Below are positions 8,136 through 12,675 of a stretch of DNA of 35,542 nt, piece after piece (positions within the stretch are counted from its first letter, which is position 1; each line of letters begins with the position of its first letter). The notes below the pieces were generated by a model that was not told where the DNA came from, did not search any database, and saw only the letters and a program-made list of their open reading frames with translations. The position numbers and the translations under genes are program-made. The stretch is from a virus. Location of the stretch: positions 1-35,542 of IMG/VR virus record IMGVR_UViG_3300019927_000007. One strand, 5' to 3'.

Positions 8136-8287
8136 CTCATCTACTACTGGTGAACATACTGTTTACTGTGGTTGGTAACGTCTGCGGGTGTCGCCCTTCT
8201 TGATGTTAACAGCACTACAACACAGCACCGCACAACAGAGTACTATTAACAACTACTATGCCAGTAAGGTAGGCCGGGGCACCGACC
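8136..8287 (-). promoter_or_regulatory. Leader/regulatory region with GT-rich repeats and GTTAAC motifs
   Basis: This 152-nt gap has no convincing coding frame. On the minus strand it reads GTTAATAGTA then CTCTGTTGTG, GGTGCTGTGTTG and TGCTGTTAAC, closely parallel to the + strand late-gene leader at 15,424-15,480 (GTTAACAGTA, then ACTCTGCTGTG and TGCTGTGCTGT). Two GTTAAC-like half palindromes (around 8,205 and 8,247) bracket the GT-rich stretch. I see no strong TATA box. The shared element suggests a common regulator or a leader bound by the same protein. Confidence 0.45.
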
Positions 8288-9265
8288 TCAGACTCGCTCC
8301 AATAGTTCCGCGTCGAACATAGATTCGAGCCGTTCAACGCGCCCCTCTAACTCTGCGAGAGCTTGCGCGTCAACTTCCACGGTGTCCCCGGACTCACCAC
8401 CATCCGTTGCTGGTGTCATTTGTTGTTCGTAATCGTTGCTTTTGTCCGTACTCCGCATTTCCTTACCGCGTGCTTTGATGTTCTTGTATCCACTATCTCC
8501 GAGGTGTTTTTGAAGGCCCTTGCGAACCGTATTCTTCGAGCAGTTGATGTCCTCGTCGTTGGCGATCTCTCGATTAGTGCGCTTCGGGTCACGAAGCTTT
8601 GCCAACGTAGACCGTTCTTGCTTGTTCAGGTCACTCAACGGCTTACTTTCGAGGTACTCCTGTGTCGTCGGTGGGTCACTCGGGAAGTCCGGTTCAGTAA
8701 CCTCGGTACTCTCACCTTGTGACTCATCGGAGTCATAGAAGTCCACCGGACTGTAAACGACCTCCTCACCGTCTTCGGTTTCGAGGATCGGAACGAAGAT
8801 CGGATCAACGTCGGACTTGGTATAATCCACGTTGTACTTCTCCTTGGCCTCCTGTTGTGGGATCTTGTGGACACCGACGATGTTGATACCGAAGTGTTCG
8901 CTGGCACCTTCAGTCCACATTTCTTCGGACGGCTCATCGAAGTCCTCTCGGTACTTCCGAAGGCCGTACATATCTAACTCGCCCGTGATCTCCTCGATCA
9001 ACTCCTGCTTTTCGTCGTTGAAGTACCGATAGTCGTCAACGGCACCAGACACTCCGGTATCGGTACCGGACACCGACAGATCGTCGTGTTGGAGGATTTG
9101 CGGCCCGGAACGTCGGTTACAGTCAACAGCGACCCAATACGTCTCATGGATCTGTGACCGTTCATCGAAGTACTGGTTGTCTTGCTCGTTCGTTTCGGTA
9201 CTTTCTTCATCGCTGGTTTCGTTCGTCGGATTTGCGAACATTTGCTGTTTGGGGTTGTCGCTCAT
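8288..9265 (-). CDS. HTH DNA-binding protein with acidic middle and coiled-coil tail
   Basis: 325 residues from the ATG at 9265; a GTG four codons earlier is possible. Residues about 210-265 contain a helix-turn-helix of the response/transposase-like type (LNKQERSTLAKLRDPKRTN, REIANDEDINCSKNTVRKGL): a 'REIAxxxxxSxxTVxxxL' recognition pattern. The C-terminus (ALAELEGRVERLESMFDAEL) is a short leucine-zipper-like coiled coil that could dimerise it. The N-terminal part is acidic and low in complexity, with 'YWVAVDCNRRSGPQIL' as a conserved-looking core. A transcriptional regulator of the viral programme is likely. tRNA-like minihelix 3 lies 51 nt upstream. Confidence 0.7.
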   Translation of the reverse strand: MSDNPKQQMFANPTNETSDEESTETNEQDNQYFDERSQIHETYWVAVDCNRRSGPQILQHDDLSVSGTDTGVSGAVDDYRYFNDEKQELIEEITGELDMYGLRKYREDFDEPSEEMWTEGASEHFGINIVGVHKIPQQEAKEKYNVDYTKSDVDPIFVPILETEDGEEVVYSPVDFYDSDESQGESTEVTEPDFPSDPPTTQEYLESKPLSDLNKQERSTLAKLRDPKRTNREIANDEDINCSKNTVRKGLQKHLGDSGYKNIKARGKEMRSTDKSNDYEQQMTPATDGGESGDTVEVDAQALAELEGRVERLESMFDAELLERV

Positions 9266-9316
9266 TGTTTGTAGCACAATACCTCAACCGTGGTGATAGA
9301 GTCACCGTGCTTCAAG

Positions 9317-9355
9317 GGAGGTGTGGGAATCGAACCCACAGGAACCATTACCTCC
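9317..9355 (-). ncRNA. tRNA-like minihelix 3
   Basis: GGAGGT (9355-9350) pairs with ACCTCC (9322-9317) and stacks directly on T-stem GTGGG/CCCAC (9339-9335 with 9327-9323), an uninterrupted 11-bp helix. The T-loop is TTCGATT. The ten-nucleotide linker AATGGTTCCT leaves no room for D or anticodon arms. It lies 55 nt after the stop of the 46-aa gene and 51 nt before the HTH gene. The spacer upstream on the transcript contains a pyrimidine-rich tract. Confidence 0.75.
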
Positions 9356-9410
9356 TACAAAGCTGGTAACCAACCAACTTTAACGAAAGAGGGGAGGAGA
9401 GAAGGAGCGT

Positions 9411-9551
9411 TTACAGCGCGTTGTTCAGTCGCACCTGCCACGGAGCCGTTCGGTCGGTACCGTACATCTCCATCATTCGTTCTCCGTGGGACATCTCCGC
9501 CTTCACTTTGACATCTTTCGATGCCGTGGGCTTCTTAGTGATCGTAGACAT
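9411..9551 (-). CDS. Hypothetical microprotein, 46 aa
   Basis: The ATG at 9551 overlaps the TAA of the upstream gene (TAATG) and the frame ends with TAA at 9411. The product is basic in its first half (MSTITKKPTASKDVKVKAEM) with a Met-rich SHGERMMEMYG segment. No family recognised. Support is the coupled start and the position between two genes of the same unit. Confidence 0.5.
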   Translation of the reverse strand: MSTITKKPTASKDVKVKAEMSHGERMMEMYGTDRTAPWQVRLNNAL

Positions 9552-9736
9552 TAGGCCGCCACCTCAGGTTCCACAACGCTCTCGATGTTGGTCACCTCAC
9601 TATCATCCGACGTATCGTAGACCGTCGCATCGTCGTCCTGAAGGGCACGTTCTACGAAATACCGGATACTCGTTTCACGTTCGACACCACTTTCGTACTC
9701 AACCCGACAGCTTCGGATCATCTCTTTGTCTTCCAT
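9551..9736 (-). CDS. Hypothetical acidic protein, 61 aa
   Basis: ATG at 9736, only five nucleotides after tRNA-like minihelix 4. The first half looks like a small alpha/beta unit (MIRSCRVEYESGVERETSIRYFVERAL in sense order), and the rest is acidic (DDDATVYDTSDDSEV). If the minihelix is cut at its 3' end, the resulting mRNA would have a 5-nt leader, close to the leaderless mRNAs common in haloarchaea. Function unknown. Confidence 0.6.
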   Translation of the reverse strand: MEDKEMIRSCRVEYESGVERETSIRYFVERALQDDDATVYDTSDDSEVTNIESVVEPEVAA

Positions 9737-9741
9737 CGCAG

Positions 9742-9788
9742 TAACTCGCGGAGAATCGAACTCCGAAAACGGTCACCAGACCGAGTTA
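9742..9788 (-). ncRNA. tRNA-like minihelix 4 (perfect 7+5 bp)
   Basis: The best of the series. TAACTCG (9788-9782) pairs perfectly with CGAGTTA (9748-9742) and stacks on T-stem CGGAG/CTCCG (9765-9761 with 9753-9749) with loop TTCGATT. This is exactly the 12-bp acceptor/T helix of a tRNA. The linker is 16 nt (GTCTGGTGACCGTTTT) and may fold a 3-bp mini-arm (GTC TGGT GAC). The first three bases (TAA) are the stop codon of the upstream 31-aa frame, and the next gene starts five bases after the helix. Confidence 0.8.
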
Positions 9789-9881
9789 ACTTTGTTCTTC
9801 AGAAATCCGCTTCAGCGCCGCGTCGATCACTTTAGGACTTGGTTCCGCCAAACAGACAGCGTTCTTAGGTGTTTTTTTCAT
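9786..9881 (-). CDS. Hypothetical microprotein, 31 aa
   Basis: The ATG at 9879-9881 overlaps the TGA of the upstream gene (ATGA), and the frame ends at TAA 9786-9788, which is also the first triplet of minihelix 4. The product MKKTPKNAVCLAEPSPKVID plus a helical end is basic then amphipathic. No family recognised. The ATGA junction and exact abutment on the minihelix favour a real gene. Confidence 0.5.
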   Translation of the reverse strand: MKKTPKNAVCLAEPSPKVIDAALKRISEEQS

Positions 9882-10213
9882 TTGTAAAGGTGAATGACGC
9901 CTTCGAGAACCGCGTTGTCATAGTGATCTCGGTGCATATACCGAGCCACTTCGTATTTACCGGACGGCCTCGTTCCAACCAGTACCATATCCCACTCTTT
10001 CTGCATCTTCTGGTGGGTATCGTTTTGAGCGATCTCGCTTTCTTCGTCGTAGGTCACGTACAACATTGCGTGACCAAAGCTACTCATTCGGAATAGTGAT
10101 CCTTGTTCAGGAGGAACTGCCGAATAAGCCATCTCTGCAACCTCGGTCGGACTGAATCGTTCGTTTTCTTCGGTGCGACTCGGATCTACCTCTTGGGGAA
10201 ATTTTGCACTCAT
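9878..10213 (-). CDS. Hypothetical protein, 111 aa
   Basis: ATG at 10213, coupled to the upstream gene by an ATGA overlap. The N-terminus is polar, followed by an alpha/beta core (GHAMLYVTYDEESEI; KEWDMVLVGTRPSGKYEVARYM) ending in a beta strand (VLEGVIHLYK). No catalytic motif or known family is visible. Part of the short-gene cluster following the giant RNA. Confidence 0.6.
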   Translation of the reverse strand: MSAKFPQEVDPSRTEENERFSPTEVAEMAYSAVPPEQGSLFRMSSFGHAMLYVTYDEESEIAQNDTHQKMQKEWDMVLVGTRPSGKYEVARYMHRDHYDNAVLEGVIHLYK

Positions 10214-10521
10214 GCTGTGGAAAGGGCTTCAAGAGCTTCTTCGATTGCTTCGTCAATTGATTCCGGTCGAGCGTCTTCGATGTCGGTCACGTCAGGCCCC
10301 GAAAGGAGGGTCATGTGTTGATTTGAGGTCTGACTGTAACCACCCCAATCAGGGAACCGGAAAACATTACCGCCGGAAGTACGGAGGGCGTAAACTGCCC
10401 AACCGTATCCCCAAATTGCCGCTGTTCCATCATCATCTTCTTCGATCTTCATACTGTTCGCCTGACCGCTTGTGCCGCCGGTTTTGAAGTGGCGGGCAAG
10501 GTTTGCGTTGGAGTACGTCAT
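10210..10521 (-). CDS. Hypothetical protein, 103 aa
   Basis: ATG at 10521. It is Tyr/Gly-rich in the middle (AAIWGYGWAVYALRT; FRFPDWGGYSQTSNQH), suggesting a compact beta-rich domain, with an acidic helical tail (DIEDARPESIDEAIEEALEAL). A seven-codon upstream frame overlaps its start, and tRNA-like element 5 ends 51 nt upstream. No family recognised. Confidence 0.6.
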   Translation of the reverse strand: MTYSNANLARHFKTGGTSGQANSMKIEEDDDGTAAIWGYGWAVYALRTSGGNVFRFPDWGGYSQTSNQHMTLLSGPDVTDIEDARPESIDEAIEEALEALSTA

Positions 10522-10541
10522 AGCAATTCCATTTTACACAT
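10518..10541 (-). promoter_or_regulatory. Possible 7-codon leader frame coupled to the 103-aa gene
   Basis: ATG TGT AAA ATG GAA TTG CTA TGA encodes MCKMELL. Its TGA overlaps the ATG of the next gene (ATGA), and a purine-rich TTAGAGGG directly precedes it. It may be a translational-coupling leader that loads ribosomes for the 103-aa gene. Chance is not excluded, as it is only eight codons long. Confidence 0.3.
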
Positions 10542-10572
10542 CCCTCTAACCAACGCGGTTATCATCGGGAAG

Positions 10573-10635
10573 CCTCGGCAAGGAGTCGAACCTTGCTACT
10601 GGCCTTAGAAGATGTAGTCTTCTTGTTCTTCGAGG
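10573..10635 (-). ncRNA. tRNA-like element 5 (with anticodon-like arm, overlaps a CDS end)
   Basis: T-stem GCAAGG/CCTTGC (10596-10591 with 10583-10578) with loop TTCGACT. CCTCG (10635-10631) pairs with CGAGG (10577-10573) and continues the T-stem without a gap, giving 11 bp. The 34-nt linker holds a perfect hairpin AGAAGA-CTACA-TCTTCT (10623-10607), which can also be read as a 5-bp anticodon-like stem with a 7-nt loop ACTACAT. There is no D-arm. The 5' part lies in the end of the 47-aa zinc protein gene (stop 10605-10607). An alternative acceptor (GGCCTT with AAGCC, one bulge) is possible. Confidence 0.55.
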
Positions 10636-10748
10636 GGGTTGTCGTCGCTCATCTCAATTGGGTGCCCACACTTCTCACAAGTGTTGGTCATACTATCACC
10701 TTCGAGAACGTCGTTTGGGGTACCGCAGTTTTGGCAAAATTCTTCCAT
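10605..10748 (-). CDS. Zinc-ribbon microprotein, 47 aa
   Basis: The ATG at 10748 overlaps the upstream TAA (TAATG); TAA stop at 10605-10607. CQNCG (C5, C8) and CEKCGHP (C24, C27) form a textbook four-Cys zinc ribbon with a 15-residue spacer, followed by an acidic tail (SDDNPLEEQEDYIF). Such mini zinc ribbons are widespread in haloarchaea and bind zinc; partner or nucleic-acid binding is unknown. The last codons double as the 5' part of tRNA-like element 5. Confidence 0.8.
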   Translation of the reverse strand: MEEFCQNCGTPNDVLEGDSMTNTCEKCGHPIEMSDDNPLEEQEDYIF

Positions 10749-11062
10749 TAGAGGGCGGCGCTGGCGGTCTGCACTTCTTGTTGTTCATCTTCCGGGGGAA
10801 CGATCTTGAGCATGATACGATCCTCCTCTTTGTGTCGATCATACTGCCACACATCACCGACCATTAATCCCATCTTGTTGACTTTTCTAATGACCGTGAA
10901 TGTCCACCCTTTTCGGGGGACCGACACCCGGAGCATCTTCGGATCGTCACTTGTGAGTCGTGGATTTTCTACCAGAACGCGCTCATAATCGCCATCTGGA
11001 GTGAGTGTTTCAATCTGTCCCAATTCGTGCATCACGTCGATGTAGTTACTAATTCGTGTCAT
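10748..11062 (-). CDS. Hypothetical protein, 104 aa
   Basis: ATG at 11062 (ATGA overlap with the upstream gene) and TAATG junction with the zinc ribbon downstream. The N-terminus looks like a short winged-helix or helical region (MTRISNYIDVMHELGQIETL) followed by beta strands (MLRVSVPRKGWTFTVIRKV; DRIMLKIVPPED). 'ISNYIDVMHELG' could be part of a winged-helix fold, but I cannot assign a family. Confidence 0.6.
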   Translation of the reverse strand: MTRISNYIDVMHELGQIETLTPDGDYERVLVENPRLTSDDPKMLRVSVPRKGWTFTVIRKVNKMGLMVGDVWQYDRHKEEDRIMLKIVPPEDEQQEVQTASAAL

Positions 11063-11361
11063 TTGCTGATTTTCCCTTCTTTGAAGAACTTCCGACCGTA
11101 CCGCATTGGTGCTTTTTGAATCGCCTTACCGAAGGACGTTGCATCTGAAACAGTATCTAATATCGGTGTCTCGAACAGTAATTTGTGCGCGTGACGGTCG
11201 TGATCTCGGGTCACCTTTAGAACTGTCTTGTAGTATATCCCATCGAGATTTTCGATGCGATCTATCCGAAGAAGCAACGGCTTCGAATTATGTTTGTATA
11301 GATGGACGACACTATCTCCGTTTGTATCACGTTCGTACCAATTTTCGTGTTCAAGTTGCAT
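11059..11361 (-). CDS. Hypothetical protein, 100 aa
   Basis: ATG at 11361, coupled by TAATG to the 161-aa gene. The protein is basic for this genome (FGKAIQKAPMRYGRKFFKEG at the C-terminus) with a beta-rich middle (HLYKHNSKPLLLRIDRIENL; YYKTVLKVTRDHD). The basic tail could contact nucleic acid. No family recognised. Confidence 0.6.
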   Translation of the reverse strand: MQLEHENWYERDTNGDSVVHLYKHNSKPLLLRIDRIENLDGIYYKTVLKVTRDHDRHAHKLLFETPILDTVSDATSFGKAIQKAPMRYGRKFFKEGKISK

Positions 11362-11846
11362 TAGAAATTGAACCTGATTTCTTCGTCGGGATTTTCGCTT
11401 CGGTACTCTTGCTCAAGCTGTTGGATGTGGTTTGTGAGCCACTCTCCGGTGTTTCCAACAGGTTCGAAAGCCATGATGCCATCTTCAGCCGCCAAACATG
11501 ACTCCCACGACCACAACGGGTGTCGTGACCAAGCGAACCTATCGCTTGAAAAAGTCCAGTAAATCGTATTTTCGGCTCGTTCCGGTGCATCTTGGCAGAT
11601 GTACTGGAATATTTTCAGACTAACATCCGCGGTGATGTTTCTTTCATTCCATCGTGACTTATCACCTGCCCAAACTCCGGCGTAGAAATAATCGTCGTCA
11701 ACTCGGATGGTGTTCGGTTGTTCGTCAGCCTCGACAAGGTGACCGATAACCTTGCGGCGGCTATTGTCATATACACGGATCTCGACTTCGTTGTGGGCAT
11801 TAACGTAGGCTTCTACGTCGTATCGCCCGTGAACTAACTTACTCAT
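11361..11846 (-). CDS. Hypothetical protein, 161 aa
   Basis: ATG at 11846, after a 59-nt spacer. Rich in aromatic residues, especially Trp (YAGVWAGDKSRWNERN; YWTFSSDRFAWSRHPLWSW), with a beta-strand N-terminus (YDVEAYVNAHNEVEIRVYDN) and a helical tail. The fold is probably compact and beta-rich. No family recognised. Confidence 0.6.
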   Translation of the reverse strand: MSKLVHGRYDVEAYVNAHNEVEIRVYDNSRRKVIGHLVEADEQPNTIRVDDDYFYAGVWAGDKSRWNERNITADVSLKIFQYICQDAPERAENTIYWTFSSDRFAWSRHPLWSWESCLAAEDGIMAFEPVGNTGEWLTNHIQQLEQEYRSENPDEEIRFNF

Positions 11847-11905
11847 TACAGTAAACGCGGTTGCTATTGATAAAACTATCGGACTTGTTCAATGGAGGTG
11901 GTTGC

Positions 11906-12205
11906 TTACAGCTCTTGGAACAAGTTCACCGTCTGTCCACATCTATTGCACACTCTACACAAGACTCTAACACCTTGCCAATCTTGTGCCATCTTGTGGT
12001 GATCTTCGTGGTTACAGTTTTGCACCTTTTCTGCAACTTTGTCCATCGAGTTTTTGGCTAATTCAGGATTCTCTCTCCTAAATCGAGCCATACCGTGATC
12101 TTCTCGAATCCGTGTCTCTTTGTCCCACGGGTGGTCAGGCCATTCCTGAACCTGTGGGCAATCGAACTCGAACTGATGGGCAAAAACGCGGCACACATCG
12201 CACAT
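11906..12205 (-). CDS. Zinc-finger protein, 99 aa
   Basis: The ATG at 12205 overlaps the TAA of the 39-aa gene (TAATG); the longer frame to 12238 would run through that gene. Cys/His pairs lie at the N-terminus (MCDVC, then FAHQFEFDC) and at the C-terminus (CNHEDHHK and CRVCNRCGQ), enough for two zinc sites. The middle is a charged helical segment (TRIREDHGMARFRRENPELA). Function unknown; the Cys pattern suggests a nucleic-acid or protein adaptor. Confidence 0.7.
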   Translation of the reverse strand: MCDVCRVFAHQFEFDCPQVQEWPDHPWDKETRIREDHGMARFRRENPELAKNSMDKVAEKVQNCNHEDHHKMAQDWQGVRVLCRVCNRCGQTVNLFQEL

Positions 12206-12324
12206 TAGTTGTCCTCGTACTCGTCTTCGGGTACCCATTCCTCGGCATCGGGGTTAGTTGCGTCACTAACTGCGTCACGTTGTACGGACTTGGCGTTATT
12301 TTGCCAATTGGACTCATCACTCAT
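12205..12324 (-). CDS. Acidic microprotein, 39 aa
   Basis: ATG at 12324 and TAA at 12205-12207 in a TAATG junction with the next gene. The product (MSDESNWQNNAKSVQRDAVS, then an acidic tail DAEEWVPEDEYEDN) is probably disordered with one helix. No family recognised. Tight coupling on both sides is the main support. Confidence 0.5.
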   Translation of the reverse strand: MSDESNWQNNAKSVQRDAVSDATNPDAEEWVPEDEYEDN

Positions 12325-12325
12325 G

Positions 12326-12427
12326 TTAGAATCCTTTGCTGTTCGGGTGGGAACCGTAGCAATTACAGCACTCTCCAACCTCACCGGCACTTAGGACTGA
12401 ATCGCAGAGGCTACAACGGTCCTCCAT
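12326..12427 (-). CDS. Zinc-ribbon microprotein, 33 aa
   Basis: ATG at 12427 overlaps the previous TGA as TGATG; TAA at 12326-12328. Only 33 residues, but with two Cys pairs (CSLC at 5-8 and CCNC at 20-23), the CxxC...CxxC pattern of a zinc ribbon. One of a run of Cys-rich microproteins directly behind the giant RNA. Confidence 0.65.
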   Translation of the reverse strand: MEDRCSLCDSVLSAGEVGECCNCYGSHPNSKGF

Positions 12428-12567
12428 CAGATCAGGCCCTTCTTTTTGAGGGGATTTTCGCACTCACACGGCAAGCCACCGTCCCATTCGGTACGGTTAC
12501 CGTGGGGACAAGTGATACTTACATCGTCGCCTATCCAACCTTCTGGCAGATATGGTTCGGGATTCAT
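12427..12567 (-). CDS. Small Cys/His-containing protein, 46 aa
   Basis: ATG at 12567 preceded by a purine-rich GGCGGAGAGATCGAAG; TGA at 12427-12429. The segment VSITCPHGNRTEWDGGLPCE plus CENP supplies Cys-Pro-His and two further Cys (CPH...CEC), a likely zinc site; the last residues (PLKKKGLI) are basic. It is the first gene after the giant RNA and tRNA-like element 6, which ends 43 nt upstream. Confidence 0.65.
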   Translation of the reverse strand: MNPEPYLPEGWIGDDVSITCPHGNRTEWDGGLPCECENPLKKKGLI

Positions 12568-12610
12568 CTTCGATCTCTCCGCCCCTCCGGGTGGTTGTCC
12601 GAAGGGAAAT

Positions 12611-12673
12611 GGACGGTGCAGGAATCGAACCTGCGGCTCCACCTGAACGATGAAGCATAGCCATAGAACCGCC
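12611..12673 (-). ncRNA. tRNA-like element 6 at the 3' border of the giant RNA
   Basis: T-stem GCAGG/CCTGC (12634-12630 with 12622-12618) with loop TTCGATT. An acceptor-like stem GGCGGT (12673-12668) pairs with ACCGTCC (12617-12611) leaving one bulged base, and stacks on the T-stem. The 33-nt linker contains GGCT/AGCC (12662-12659 with 12638-12635), an arm in the anticodon position whose large loop contains CAT; there is no D-arm. A degenerate or D-armless tRNA-Met is an alternative reading, but I could not fold a standard cloverleaf. Confidence 0.55.
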
Positions 12674-12675
12674 GT

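Noticed and set aside
9317-9355. Ordinary tRNA genes at the six T-arm sites
   Set aside because: The 5' acceptor strands lie only about 10-16 nt before the T-stem at four sites, leaving no room for D and anticodon arms; no alternative acceptor strands were found at normal distance.
12150-12172. A further T-loop-like match (CAATCGAACTC)
   Set aside because: Flanking bases do not form a T-stem and it lies inside the 99-aa zinc-finger gene.
12112-12660. 182-aa plus-strand frame
   Set aside because: Runs antisense through four coupled zinc-protein genes and the tRNA-like element; no domain features.
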